DNA of 64,000 nt from Branchiostoma floridae (taxonomy: Eukaryota > Chordata > Leptocardii > Amphioxiformes > Branchiostomatidae), in contig NC_049981.1 in the NCBI RefSeq assembly GCF_000003815.2, positions 20,579,015-20,643,014 on the forward strand, read 5' to 3'. The position numbers and the translations under genes were made by a program. The first letter of the stretch is position 1; each line of letters starts with the position of its first letter. Shown one piece after another: positions 38,833 to 52,771 of this stretch. The notes beneath the pieces were generated by a model, which was not told the DNA's origin, did no database searches, and saw only the letters and a program-made list of their open reading frames with translations.

Positions 38833-39800
38833 CTCTGCCAGAGCCGGACAGAGTACAGTGTGTTCAAAGGATCTAAGCTCGCACGAGCTCCATACACTTT
38901 ACAGACTGAGTCTGTCTGCAAATAAAACCCCACGGGATCAGGTTTTTGATGAGGGATGTTTTGCCCCGCATGCAGTGGTTCTATTCCACCCACTTGTGCG
39001 ACGATACGTGTTGCCCCAGGCTCTTGCTTACCTGCGTCCTGGCGAGTTTGACGATCTGTAGCAGATAACCCTTCAAATTGTACGTGACAAATTTGTAGGA
39101 TCATAATTGACACCAGAATTACTTGTATACAAACAAAGCTGTGTTGTAAATGTGCATGTGTTGTTGTAGATTATGTTGTTGTTGTGTGTGGGGCAGGTGT
39201 GGTCTTTTTTGGATTGATCAGAATTTGATCTTATAATTACTTTAACATCGGTTGAGTGAAGAAAGTAATATACAGGTTGGTTAAGTCTCTTTTGATCGAT
39301 GAACACACACACATTATTGGTCAATGAAAGATTGGCCTACATGAAATGCAAGAAGAGAGTAGAACAGTCTCCTAGTCCTAGCTTCAGGGATTCGAGCCCT
39401 GGACCAGCTTACAAGGACAAATTATGCACTAACTGCTAAGGTCCAGACCTTTTAATCTAGCGGTTAGTGCATTAGTGAATTTACCTGAATTAGTAAGAAA
39501 ACAAATGATTTCGATTTTATTTCTGTGAACTCTTAAACACTTTTGTTAAGTGTAAAGGTATGATTTCCAGAATAGTCACCTTAAAGTTTACTGTTACGAT
39601 GATGTGATAGTTTGTTTGTGCCTTTATTTTTATCTATAGTTGATCCCATCCTTGCCCTGACAACCACCCAACACTTGTCTTGTAATTATAACCTACTCTA
39701 GGTGAATTTAGTGTTTAAGGTCTTCTCTTTAATTTGTAGACATTGGGCAATCTATCGACCCCAGGTGACATCTCACTAAATCTTACTCTCTTCTTTACAG
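38833..39800. other. Region between the DIRS element and the next exon
   Basis: No gene recognised. A tRNA-like segment and hairpin lie at 39,381-39,478. Confidence 0.5.
39381..39478 (-). repeat. tRNA-like SINE head with adjoining hairpin
   Basis: On the minus strand TAGCAGTTAGTGCATAA (A-box-like) is followed at tRNA spacing by GGGCTCGAATCCCTGA (B-box-like). The adjacent plus-strand TAGCGGTTAGTGCATTA forms an inverted partner of the A-box side. Confidence 0.45.
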
Positions 39801-40203
39801 GTGCTCTGAATGGACATTGACAGAAGTAGGCCAGGGAAACCATCTACAGTATAGACCCAAGTCTTCCCTGCGGATACGGTACGCCGGAGAGTTGTGCTCC
39901 CATCGGCGTTTCCCTCCGACCAATCAAGTTAAAACTTTAATGATCAGAATGGGAGGGGAGCCAAGTCTACGAGCTCCTGCTATCGATCGCTGTCTGGATT
40001 TTATTCCCTGTTGGATATCCTAGGAGATCGCCAGCTTCGCTGCAGAGCGGTCATCAGCATTAACTCCTGCTCCAGAGTACTCCTCTAGAGGGTATTGATT
40101 GGTTCTGAAGAGCCGTCGCCAGCAGGTGATCGTCATGGCGTCTTACGTTGACAGGCAGCTGCGGAAGAGCCTTATGACTCCACCCAATGAGAGGACTCCC
40201 CAG
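39801..40203 (+). CDS. First coding exon of an unrecognised gene (CDS 40,135-40,203)
   Basis: A TTCTTTACAG acceptor at 39,791-39,800 opens an exon whose first 334 nt look untranslated. The ATG at 40,135 (CGTCATGGC) then encodes 23 residues beginning MASYVDRQLRKS and ending ERTPQ, followed by donor GTACTA (phase 0). The basic, serine/threonine-rich N-terminus is not one I can assign to a family. The probable exon at 59,458 would continue it in frame. If 26,181-26,482 is its 5' exon, the DIRS/LINE nest lies in its first intron. Confidence 0.5.
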
Positions 40204-43200
40204 GTACTAAACAGTTGTTACTTTCAAGTTGAATTAATCCTTTGTCTTTCTTGGGTGGTAAGCAGACTGTAAAAGAATCGTACTGCTCTGCTATACTACT
40301 GAACTGGTACTACTACTAGGTCATCCCTGATAGATCTATGCAGATTTTTAAATTTACTAGTAGGGTGTTTAATCCCAAATGTCTGGATTATTTTGCTAAA
40401 ATTTTAAGTAGGCGACTACTTAGAGGATCCACTTAACTTTCATATTCACGGTACTGTTACATTTTTGATCATCATAGTCTACTAATTCATCCCTTGTACA
40501 GATAGAATCTCCTTATCAATGTATACTGACTTGTCCTGTTTACTATTACATTTCTGTACCCATCTTTTATTTTCATGTTTGCTGACATGTCTTTTTAATA
40601 TTATTTTGTTTGGTATTTATGTTTTCAGGACAGTGCTCACATAAGACATTGTGCTCTCTGCCCAATGTGAATAAAATGAAATGAAATTCATATAGAAATT
40701 GTGCACCCTCCTACACTTAAGGACCATTGTAATAAATTTTTGGAGAGTACCCTGGTAACAGAGGTGATGTAAGGTCATGCTCTCAGTCTCTGGTCAGGGA
40801 CAGTGGAGGAGAAGGTTAGGAGGATGATAATTACCTGGCTAGATGAGACACACCTGTTGTAGTCTCACACAGACCTGCAGTAATTTGTGAACTGATGGCA
40901 CAGATCAGCTCAAATGACATCCTGGGTTCATTGGAATTTGAGCTGTAGTTAGGGACAGGTGGTTGATAATTCCACTGCTGGATCAGTTGGGGTTTGAGTC
41001 CTGCCCTTAACCCTTTGGTCAATTGGTGGGGCTCTGAACCATGGTACACACAATCAGAGTCAGGGCTGTCTCCGGCTTCAAATGATTTTGCATTATACTC
41101 ATTGTTAGGGAGGTCTTTGTTAGATCTGTCATTTAGAAAATATATTTTTGCCTAAGTCACACACAGATTTTTTTTGACAAATGGGGTGAAATTTTTGTTC
41201 ATCCTAATAGCCAAATTTCTGTACTTGGAAACAACTTACAAATCAATAAGATAACTAAAGAAGTATTGAAATGCTAGAACTCAGCAGCTTGCTTGGGGGC
41301 ATTCCAAGACTCTCCTTTATGTAAGAAGGAAAATAAACAGCCCACCCATGACTTCACTCTAACCTTGGAACTTGACCCTCTCAGCAAGATTACACTGTGA
41401 TGTATCATCAAGAGTACACTCCTACTTTGTTTCCAAGGACTGAAACAGATTGGCTTTTTGTCAAGGTTCATGAAGAAAGACACAGGGAAGTCAATATTGC
41501 CGCCAAGGCAAGCCCCAAAGCTATATACTGTACACAGTAATGGGTTTGGTAATCTGAAAAATAAATGTTTGCCCGTACATTAGGGGATGTGGTGCTCTTG
41601 GCAGGTGGAAGTCTTTCTAAAGCGTGGCATCTATCGCTAAGTTAGGTTCATAGGAGGTGAGCCTAACAAGAACCGTTGAACTAGCCTGAAGTCACTTCTA
41701 AAGAATGTCTCCTTGATCCCTTAATCGTTTGTCTTGCTGATCCACATCCATCTTTTCTTTCTTTTATAGTGTAGGGTTCTTGCCAGGGCAGTTGAGCGCA
41801 GTTGACCCCTATGGCTTTGATATGACCTCCTCTATGTTGTGTTTAAATTAAAAAATTGAAAAAAAAAACAACAACATCAGGGTGGGCCCGGTAGTAATTG
41901 TATGGCACCCAGGCTATGTTTTAATCAGTGCAGGAAGGGCTTTTGTATTGCCTTGTGACAATGGTAGAAGAATGTTGGCTTTATTTTATATTAGTAAGAT
42001 TTTGTGTGCAAAATGCAGGAAATGTAGTTACCCCCAAACCGTTAAGTGCCACCTCTGTATCACTTGCAACATGGTTTCGTCAGTGACAAGATGCCCCCTG
42101 TGGCTGTGCTATGGAAAGTCCTGGTGTGAACCCTAGCTACAGTGATTACTGATAGATGTTGAAGGAAGGCTGTTATGGTCAGTGAAATGTAGACCCTATG
42201 ACAAGTTGTGGCCAGAAGATGCTCTCTGAGATATCTAGTGGCTGTAAGCTCTTAGATTACAGGAGGATGTTGTGTTTATTTGAAAGGTCTTGTAGGGTTA
42301 CATAGATCAGGCCACTGAGAGGTATAAACAGATACCAGAATGGATGGACTACCGACTACTGCTTGTAACAGAATTAGATAGCTCAGAGCTCCAAATTCAC
42401 TTCTGGAAATAGGTGACACAAACTAGATGCAATCCAGGGCTGTAAATAGCCCCTCCCTGGCCGGAGGTTGTCTGGGTTGCTATAAGTATAAGTTCATGAG
42501 TCAATCAGGCTTGGTGCACAGGCAACTATCCGAAAAAATAAAGGTGCACAGAAATATACTGATTGCACAACGATAATGATATTTGATAAGTACAACAAAG
42601 GCTTTATTACCACAAATTCATGAAATTATGTACCTGTACATTGTGTAAGGATGACAGTTTGATTTGGTAGCCAAAATGTGCAGGTATGTAACAATTGAGA
42701 GGGTATAGAATTACACCAGGTAAGGTACCAGACAGACAACTGTTCCAAATAACTTGCATATAATTGTCCTGTAACTGTACACCATTGGTTGGTTTTCCCG
42801 CCATTTGGTGTGTTTTTGTTTAGGGTTGCCTGAAGGCTGTTGCAGAGGTCAGTTGGAAAGGTCATGGAACCCCACAAGTGAAAGGTAGATGCTACAAAAA
42901 GGGGTTATATTCCCATGGCCTGCTATTCAGGAACAAAAACACATCCTTTGAAATACAGGCCGTTAACAAAAGTAATGATAGCTTTTCCTTATATCGTCAT
43001 GTGTTATCTTCTCGTCTGGTATCTGTAATGTGCAAAAAATTACAGGGAAGATATTGAGTTATAATCCCTTTTTTAGAAGCACACAGTAGCCCTCTCTGTT
43101 CTTGGTGGTATTAGTAGCTCTAATGATATTACTGGTCCTAGGAAGGAAAAGATGAAAGGGACCTGAAAAAGCAATCTTCATCTGATTGCAGCAATTGCCA

Positions 43201-43596
43201 GGCATATAAGACAAATTGTATTTCCTTATCTTGGTATATCTACTATGATAACAGACCCTGCACATTATGATTATCAAGCACTTTGAATATTTTCAGCTAG
43301 AATTTTTTGCTGATTACGTTATTTTCCAGACATTTTTCATAATCATTTGTTAGATTTACATTTTGTAATACATGTAATGGAATAGAAATATTACAATAAG
43401 ATATCGTCATGTTTGACTTCCTTTGAAAATTTGTGCCAAACAAAGAAAACTCAGCTCAAACATTGCCATTGTATCCAAACACATTCAGTGACCCATTTAA
43501 AAACTGGTGTTAAAAAATTTATGAGCCAGAAAAGTGGTGTCCAGTGTGAGTAGATTTGTCTGTAGGTGTGAAGTGGACCATCGTAAATCACCTGAT

Positions 43597-43626
43597 GTCT
43601 GTATGTGTATGTGTATGTGTGTGTCA
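43597..43626. repeat. (GTAT/GT)n microsatellite
   Basis: Short run of GTATGT units passing into GT. Confidence 0.85.
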
Positions 43627-45454
43627 GGTGGTTGCTCGTCCAGCGTAACGAGTTCTCCTGTGGAAAGCCTTTTTGGTTTGATTAGGTTAGTAGTTGTCCA
43701 GCAGTCTGGAGTGAGCTCACATTCCAAGTTTACTCTAAAAGGGGTTGTTGCAGGGTTGTAGTAATGGAAAGGGAAATCGAGTGACGTTGGCTAGTATTAA
43801 TGCTATGTTGTATGTAGCTTTTCTACTGCTCCTGTACATGTACACTCAGCCAAGCATACCAGGGCACTTCTCTTCTTCTCAATGTGTTGGGTTCTTGCAG
43901 AGGTTAGATGCCATAAGCTCCCTCATACACAAGGCTGACGGCTTCATGTCACCATCCGAAATGGTGATGCAACCCTTTTCCAGTCAAGGGTTGTTGAACT
44001 TGAAGGGTTTCTTTCAAATGATCAATAGATAATTGCTGTTTTGCAGTCTTCCTAAATTATGATAGATACTCACTGCTACAATTGACCAGCTCTAGTATAG
44101 AAATGGTTACTCCTGGGACATATCTTTGTTTCTTAGCACTGATTGTCATGCAAAGGAAATTCCATTTACAGCAGATACCCAGTACATCAAATGTGTCTAC
44201 TTCCTTGCTTATGAATAGGATAAGACATCTTTTGTGTGTTATTGAGCAAATATCCCCAGTGTGGGACCACAACTGGTTCAATAGATGACAGAGAATTTCC
44301 GGTCAGGTTTCTGAATGAATGCCATAGAAAATCTAGCTCCCAGCTGTTTCCAGTGCCCAGGTATTGTTATGCAGTTTCATTCATGACCCAGCTCCCTGGT
44401 ATTGACTGTCTATGGGTCAGCCTTGCCCTCTTTCTGAGGACATAACAAATCCCAGACTCCAGTTTTGGCCACCAGCATATAGCATTTCATTTTTTTGGGC
44501 CTTATTGCCTCTGCCCGGGATGAAGAATATTTACTGGTCAGGTGTTCAGCTTCCCTCTAACAGCTTCCTTTCAAATTGTTAGATGTACAAAATGTAGTAA
44601 TGCTATGATGTTATATTAGAAGTAGGGAAGTACTGTCAAAGCACTCTCATTGCCATGTGAACTTCTATCTATAGATTACTGAAGTTCGGGCCAGGTCACA
44701 TATGTCGCACGGTTGTCGTACAATCACAAAAGTTGTGGGCATTCTCGGGACAGCCTTGCATGTGTCATACAAAATTCAGCTGTTTTGTTATGGAAAATGC
44801 AGCCTATTGAAGTTACATCTTTGTCTGTAGACTGTTCTGTCATAGCCTGAACAAAGTTCTAAATTACAACAAATTATGCACAATATTTCTACAGGGTTAT
44901 ATGCCGCTGAGGCAAATGTACTGTGAACTATAAATTATGGTTTTACCAAATGGTATTGGCACATACTTGCGTGTAGGCTCATTACTGATTCTACCTCATA
45001 ATCACTTCCATCCTTTGGCCTTTATCAAAGTTTACGGTAGAAACTAGAATGTTTCAAAAGACGAGAGATGACTTGATAAGATGGCATTTATTGCGGTGCT
45101 AGTATATTTCCTACTATTACAGGTAAAATGACACATCCTTTTTCATAGTACATCTAACTAATGTTTGTAAAATGATGACATACACTATCAATTAAAATAC
45201 ATGTACAGTATTTACATTTTACTGGACAAAAGTAGATTATTGATTTGTTCAGATACTGCGTAGACATGGCCTATGTATTAGACAGTTTTCAATCTAAAGC
45301 TAGTTTTTAGGGGTGAAAAGGTTGCTTGTGAAAAATACTAAGCAGAGGCGGCGGCAGCAAATTTCGCATGGGGGGGCGAACTTTACTGACAGAACTTTGC
45401 AGCGCGCTACCCGTCCCGTCACCCGGAGGCGCGACCATCCTAGAAATCTTGAAA

Positions 45455-46215
45455 TCCTTGAAATCTTGACCCTCTAAAACGCCGTTTCCTTCGTTTTGAC
45501 GGGCAAATTTTGCTGCCAGACTAAGCTAAATTTGAAGGCAATTCTGTAAGAAAGACACATGGTTTTTAATAGCGAGGCCGATGCCCCAAAAATATTTTCA
45601 TGATTTCGAGTACCGAAGGTGCAAGCTGTCGCAAGGTTGGTCTGGGGAAATTTCGAAATCTGCACCCTCTGAAATGCCATTTTCTGTATTTTTAGGGACA
45701 AATTTTGCTTGCAGACTATGCTAAATCTAATGGCATTTTTGTCATAGAAAGAAATTGAGGGCGATGACCCACACAAATTTTCACCATTTTATCTGATAAA
45801 AGCTCCTTGGTCGTTGTGAGCGCCCGAGGCGCAAGTTATCGCTAGGGAGTTACGGAGAAAATTTTGAAATCTTGACCGTCTGAAACTTCATTTCCTGCAT
45901 TTGGGGGCCACATTCTGCTTGTAAACTAAGCTAAGTACGATAGTTAAATTCAGTTTAAAATATTTTTGAGAGCGACACTCCCGCAACATATTGTCCTTCG
46001 CCGAAGACGCGGGCCGTCACAAGGGAGGTCTGGCAAAATTTTGAAATCGGGACTCTCTGAAACGCCATTTCTTGCATTTCGGGGGTAAATTTTGCCGTTA
46101 GACTAGCTTGATTTAATGAAATTTCCATCATCAAAAAAATACACAAGGTTTCAGCTTGCTTTTCTGGGGGGGCGACGCCCCCCAACATATTTTCCGGGGG
46201 CGCTGCCCCCCTGGT
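45455..46215. repeat. Diverged tandem array, unit about 180-210 bp, four copies
   Basis: Units beginning GAAATCTTGACCCTCT-like occur near 45,460, 45,655, 45,865 and 46,042, each followed by CATTT...GGGCAAATTTTGCT and a line similar to GACTAAGCTAAAT. On the minus strand two units translate to similar peptides (MAFQRVQISKF and MAFQRVPISKF). The array ends in a G/C-rich inverted stretch (GGGGGGGCGACGCCCCCC). Confidence 0.75.
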
Positions 46216-47025
46216 ATACACACATGTACATTTAGATTTGTGCTCACGCTACTTTGAATGAGGAAGTGACCTTTGAATCTTCTGTCTCCCTTTGAGTCTT
46301 TTTGTTCCTTTTGTTATGTAAACAATTCTGTCTGACCAGAGCAGAAACAGCTGAATGTATTTGTCACTGTTTAAATCACAGTGGAGAAAGACTTCCCCAA
46401 CAAAAGAGAGATTAGTTCTCTCAGCATCATGGGATAATTATAAAGCCTTGTTATAATCACCCCCGACAATGGTAAGATTGTTATTGTGTGAGGTAACTAG
46501 TAAAATGCTAGTTCTAACTTCCAACAGCATCGGCATTGATTTTTTTAAACAATGGGTTGTGAGTTTATTACCTTCATGAAAAATGAAGGTATTGTTTTTG
46601 GTGTGTGTCTGTGTTTTTGTTTCCCTATATTTGTTGTTATCATGATTCAAGAATGGCTGGATGGATTATCATGACACAAGACGAGGGCCATGGTTGATTT
46701 TTGGCCCCCTGGCATGTGATTTTGGTATTGCAGCAGACCTCTCTGTTATTTTTGTCTTTTGTCTTTGACATGTTGTGGTCTTTTTTTCTGAATATTCATA
46801 CATGCAGATGCCCCCAACACATAGGTTGCACGATAATCTAAAATCTTGGTAGAGTGCTCTCACTCAGTCCATGATGGATGAAATATGTCCTAATTTTTCA
46901 TATGGCTGTTTCACCAAAATGTTGTATTTACGTAACACACGATGAAGACGAAATTAAGTTTTTTTAAAGAATGTAAGGAGATAATCATTTTTCACTTTTC
47001 GATTTTTGCTGCACTTAGGCCCACT

Positions 47026-47735
47026 TCAAACAGACAACACTTATATAGTCGTGCGACTGTTATTGACTATTCGTTGTGGGCAACGGTTGTCTTTAGACAT
47101 GCGTTCAGAGTATTGCGGGACATCCGCGGCGCAGGATTCTACTGCGGTGCGTGCGTGACCCACAGTGACCTCTTGCTTGCAAATTAAAAATGGCGGGAGA
47201 ATTCGTAATTTTCGTCATGCAGCAGATTACTATTCTTTTGCTTGCAAACAAACATTGTCCCCAACAAAGAATGACACAGGGACGGGAAAATCTGGAATTA
47301 AACCTGGCGTTTGCGGCCGCCGGTGGTATTACAGATTACTACTAGTATCATGAAGGATGTAGCCACTGGTGGCGGGGCATTGCGCTGGAACAGGCAGTTT
47401 CTGATGACAAAAATACGTTTCCATCACTGACTGCATGTATATTTACGGAGAAAAATGCCCTTTCAAATAGAAAAAAACATGCTGCATGCGCAGGCTTATT
47501 AGCATATGATCCAGTCCCGTCGCCGGCAACGATTTTTCTTTAGACATGTGAGGAATAGCCGCGGACCCCCCGCTGAAGGGTCGCGCGACTTGGTCCGAGG
47601 TGGTGGCACGATGATTCCATAAAAACCCTCGCACGACTATTTTGATCCTCTTTAGACAGCCTAAAAATATTGTCGCCGGCAACGTTGTCGACAACAACAG
47701 TCGCATGACTATGAAAGTGTTGTCTGTCTAAAGTC
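47026..47735. mobile_element. Inverted-repeat (MITE-like) element, about 0.7 kb
   Basis: ACAGACAACACTT...GTCGTGCGACTGTT at the left pairs with AACAGTCGCATGACTATG...AGTGTTGTCTGT at the right. A second inner block (GGCAACG...CTTTAGACATG) is present near both ends. No coding capacity; boundaries approximate. Confidence 0.6.
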
Positions 47736-48162
47736 TGATAAAAAGATGATATCACAATTTTTTTGTGCTTTGATGAACATTTTAACAGAACTATTTTCAA
47801 TTCAGCCTTTCAAATTTACTAATTTCACATGATAAAATTATGATTTGCTTTGATGAACATTAAGAAAGAAATATTTCCAGCCCTCTAATTTTGCCGTACA
47901 GTTTTAATGCACAGAATGACATCATGATGAAATCTAACAAGGTAGACGTCCATTAGCAGTGCACATAATTTGAACTCCGTCGGAATCTGAGAGATGGCAG
48001 ATGGGGAAAATGACATTAGTGCTTTGGCATTCCTTCTTCATTTCCTCCCAAACCAAATTAAGCTGGAGGTTAGCAGTACTTAACAATCATTTATCAGGCT
48101 TCAAACTTGGCTTCTATACTGACAGTGACACCATGAATTCTAAGTGGGTAAGGAACATTGTC

Positions 48163-48251
48163 TCTGTGGCTCAACTGTTAGCAGCTCTCACTTTTGACTC
48201 CTGCTTCTAATGAGTTGATAACTAAGAGACCCTGGTTCAAGTCCATGGGTC
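48163..48251 (+). repeat. tRNA-derived SINE-like segment
   Basis: GTGGCTCAACTGTTAGCAGC (A-box-like) precedes GGTTCAAGTCC (B-box) at tRNA-like spacing. It does not fold as a complete tRNA by eye. Confidence 0.45.
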
Positions 48252-48494
48252 ATCACTCATGACATCTCGTCTTCCTAAATCAGACAAAGTCTTTCAACTC
48301 TTCAAGAGCTGAGAAAATTTTCATCTGTGTTAGAAGGGACATGTAGTGTGTGTATTCAGGGAAGGGAGAATCTAAGCAATTGACATGATGAACTTCTTCC
48401 ATTTATATAGTTTTATGCCAAATGATTCTGTGCATGTATGTGTTATAAGTGTGTATGGGATAGGGTTGGGTGGCATGCACCTCTGCGTAGGTTC

Positions 48495-48785
48495 AGGGCA
48501 TCCCTAGCAAGAAAAAATTGTCAAAGGACATAATTCCTCTGGTAGAAATGCTGGTCTGAAGGTGATTAGCGAATATGTTAATGATGCCAGATGTAAAGGT
48601 AGCAGTCAGACTCAATTAGGTATCAAACCCTTACTTTTACGCTCTCTGAGTACTAGTAAGTTCAGGTCGTCCCTTGCTAGAGAAGGATGTCAAACTCTGT
48701 TCCTTTGGCAGAAATGCTGGTTTGAAGGTGATTAGCCTGAATGTTAATGAGGCCAGGTATAAAGGTAGTGTTCAGACTGAAGCCA
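48495..48785. repeat. Imperfect direct repeat, offset about 166 bp
   Basis: The segment around GAAATGCTGGTCTGAAGGTGA (48,545) recurs at 48,711 with matching flanks (GTTAATGATGCCAG and GTTAATGAGGCCAG). Confidence 0.85.
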
Positions 48786-51700
48786 ACGATTATTTACTCT
48801 TTTACACATTCCTAAGGTAACCAATGCCTGTGTTTATGGTCTATTGTGCAGTGGTATGTTTATGGGCCTTGTGTACATAAGAATTGCATAGGTAGGATGG
48901 GAAGTTCCAAACCAGACCCTGTAGGTGCTAATGCTGGACGTCGCTGGTTTATGTGGATATCCTGATAGTTTTGACTCATCAAGTTGGTATGTAGAACACT
49001 TGTATCCAACCATCAGTTTCAAACCCTGACTTTTACGATAGCCCATAAGTTATAAGCTTGGGGATCGTCCTTGTTTCCCATACCAATCTGTTGTGCCAAA
49101 ACTGCCCAACATCACTCTACTTGAAATGGCAGAAAATTGAAGATATCATCGTAAGAAGGAAATCATTTCTCTAAAAGAGATTAAGATTGAGGTCATGGTA
49201 CTTGTGACTGCTAGGGCGAAAATCTAAAGGCATGTATGTTTGGTCAAAAGGTATATAAAGAATGATAGAACTTGATGACCTTTTCCTTTGGTAAGGACAA
49301 GGTGCCATAAGATTAATAGATTTCCTGTATTGCATCTTGACATTGATGTATACATGCAGGCTAATAAAACATATTGATATTTGAAGATGGAAGACTTGAA
49401 TTTAAGTTTAGAACCTGTCTTTGGCAGAATGTAGCTTAGCAAATATTTTTGTTACCATGTAGATACATCCGCTGTAGAGTACGTGTCTGACGTACATGTA
49501 AATTGTGACCTTTGACCTCCTCACAACAAAGAATTCATTTGGTCTAACTGCTCGTAAAAGTGTACCTCTGCTGTCAACTTTATGTAATGTTATGCTTATG
49601 GAGTAAATGTTTAAAAAAAGCAACATTGAGCCCCCTGTCCTCCAAACAGTATGGCAACCATATTTGTCCATAGCGTTGTAGGTAAGGTCAAGAATCTCTT
49701 GTTTGTCTTTATAGGTAACCTTAAAACCAAACTTACATACCTGTGGAAGGAAACTTGTGATATAATCTAGGTCAAAGTGACCTGGTAGGTTAAATGCACA
49801 TTGGGCTTAATTTACTTTGTCAAGTTTCATCACTAAAAAAATACATTAAAAGATTCATAATCCCAAATTTGGAAGTGATATTTCGGAAGATTTTGTTCTA
49901 TTTACTTTACACAAAGTAAAAACATACATAGGGATTTCTAAACAAAATACTGTTTTGTATTACATGTATGTGAATTGTGCTGGGGAAGAAGGAGACAAAT
50001 ATGGTCCTTTCCCACATTTCTTAGAATTTACATTTTGATGTCAATTGTCAAACATTTTAATGCTTTTTCATATTTCTTATATTATGAAAAAATATGTACT
50101 GCAGATTTTTTGCTCCCCTTTAACAAAGAAAATGTCAGTAGGTCTTCCCTATTGCTATGTTTTGTGCAAAGATAAAAGATAATTAGACTTAATGGCTGTT
50201 GATTTTCTCTTTTTCTCTGTTGTGCTTGCTGTCTTAAATAGAAAGACTGGTGTGTAACCTTCAGTTCTAACACAGGTCAGCCTGTTAAGTCCAATGGGAC
50301 ATGCTAGATTCCCATGATGCATGACACAAGGAATTGTAGAAAACGGGGAAATGGTCGCTTGGATGTAATGTTGCAACTGAAAGAAAATAGAGTGCTTTGA
50401 TTGATTTTAAGTTAAAGGTTGAAAGTAGGGTTTTACTAATAAAAGGGGAAAGTTTGTGGTTTTAAATTCTAAGTTGATATGTCACCATGAAAAATGTGAA
50501 TATAAAACCACTTCAAACATTTCCCCATTTACAGTATGCAGCCTGCTTGCATAATGTAATTTTACCTGTGCTCTATAGACCACCTGTCACATGCATGAAA
50601 TTAAGTCATAAACTGTCAGATAATTTTTCTGTCAATATTTTCCAAATATGTTTTGCCTAAGCCACACAGTCACATTGAAAATCAATCTATCAAGAGAGAA
50701 ACAATGCAGTGACCATGCAGTGAGATGTGAGGGGTGTCCAGATGGTCAATTGATCGACCTGGATAATCATATCTACTGTTCTGAATATGAAAGACACTAC
50801 ATGATACAGCATCTGTTCCTCCTGTGTTACATGCTTTGTCTAGCAGCATGCTATCTTAATCTAGTTATGTTCTCATCTTAATCTAGCTATAGTCTCATGT
50901 AGATAACTGCTGCTCTTTTCCTGTTCCTCTCTCTCAGCAGACAAGACTGACAAGAGGGTTTGCATGGGTGGGGGGAAGGGGTGACTTCTGTCAACGCATG
51001 CATTTATGCTGAATTCTGAACAAAACCCTACATATTAATAAAAAAATATGCTAAAATCAAGGTCGCCTTGCTACAAATTACATGAATAAAACGGCTTTCC
51101 CTATAAATTACATGATGAAAGCAAAATAGGCTGCCTATGCCGTATGCCTTACTGAAAAAAGCATGCAGACCCTTCTACAGGTACAGGTAAAACAACCTGC
51201 GTATCTGCCACAACCCTTACTGTAACTCCTTTTGACTTTCGCTGTGGTTTTATTTTGTGGTCGGATTGGAGTTAAAAGTACTCTTTGGCTGTGTTTTGAA
51301 TTTGTGGTTGAAACAATTTTGTAGTTCAGTAGTAATACATTGGAAACATATTTTCGGGATGTCATGATTTTCTGGCGGAGAGCCTGATTACAAAAGAAAT
51401 GTGAGCACGTTTTTCCCTTGGCGGAATTAATGAATTTGGTGCCATTCTTTCCTGTGCATGTTTGCACTTGGAAGTGACATAAGCCTCAGCACGAGACCCA
51501 GACATTGTATGATTTGCATGTAAGAATCAGAGACAGGTGGTACCAGTCTACTAATGAGGAACAGTGTGGAAAGGGCACGCTCCAACACTTGGGAGTGAGG
51601 ACAACCTGAGAGCTAGAGTTCAAGCCTGGGCTGTTTACATGTCAGTTATACAAAGTGTAGCGTAAGTGATGGCACGTACTCTTGGTTGCCTAAAGATTTG

Positions 51701-52697
51701 TTCAATTAGTAAGCACTTGTTAGCATGGAAGTTGTAAAGTTTAGTCTGAAAAAAAAAAAAGAAGAATTTTCTATGACATTTTAGTTGTGAGTAATCAAAA
51801 CCAGGACTGTCGACTGGCTTTGATTCTCTTCCGTCACTCCCATTGTCACTTAATGTCATGAAGTTCAGATTTATTGGATGGATTTGGATAGAATAAAGTT
51901 TTTTTAGGCTCATTAGCATATAACGCCATTTGGAAAATCGCGCTATATGTTTATGACTGCAAGCGCCATGGGTGTCCGGCCCCCTATGTTCTAGATCCCT
52001 CCCGACATCTCCACAGATATCGGTAAAAACTGTGTGTAGATTGGGCCTTAGTCTTCACATTTAGATCTAAAAGACAGCTATCTTCATAGATTGTTCAAAG
52101 GTCTGAGAATAAGCTCCACTTCTTTTGTCATAGGACTACTTCTAGTAATAATCAAACTTACCTTGACTGCTTGATTTGAATTTCTGACAATAGATAAAAA
52201 TCTGTAGTAACAGTGGTTATGATGCAAGATCTGGGATATATATTTTATACAGTATATATATACATACACATAATCAAACAAGGATAGTGAGTGAGTGACA
52301 CACACACACCTTGTGCCCCATCAAGACTTGTTACCATAAGATCTGTCAAACAGTTGAAAGTGTTATGTCTACTGTGTCACAGGTTGGATATGTTCTACTA
52401 TGATCGTACTCATATGTTGGTCTGGTACTACTTTTAATTGAAATGGATGGGGATTTCCGTTTTGTTGATTGTTTTATTACTGGATTTTATGGTAGGTACA
52501 TCAGCTCACTGAAGAGCTACTGTTCCACTGACTATGACAGAGAAGACAGACATTATACTATTTATAGGTTTACCGGTATAATTGTACTTGGGAAATTCTA
52601 GTTCTTTTGGAGAACCATGATGAACAGTGGACCACTGATTAACGTTCTGTCTTAAGTGCTGCAACCACTTCCTGTAATGTGCATCTTGGGTGAGTGA

Positions 52698-52771
52698 TGC
52701 AGCCGAAATTCAAACTTCCTGCTTCTTGGTCCTGCACTCCAGATGCAGGGCCACTAACCACTGGACTCCAC
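52698..52771 (-). repeat. tRNA-derived SINE-like segment
   Basis: On the minus strand CCAGTGGTTAGTGGCCCTG (A-box region) and GTTTGAATTTC (B-box) are in tRNA order, with CTGGAGTGCAG as anticodon-arm-like stem and the ACCAAGAAGC linker shared with 17,998. Confidence 0.55.

Noticed and set aside
51560-51640. Possible tRNA-like SINE (GAGTTCAAGCCTGGG)
   Set aside because: The B-box is plausible but the A-box and stems are not.
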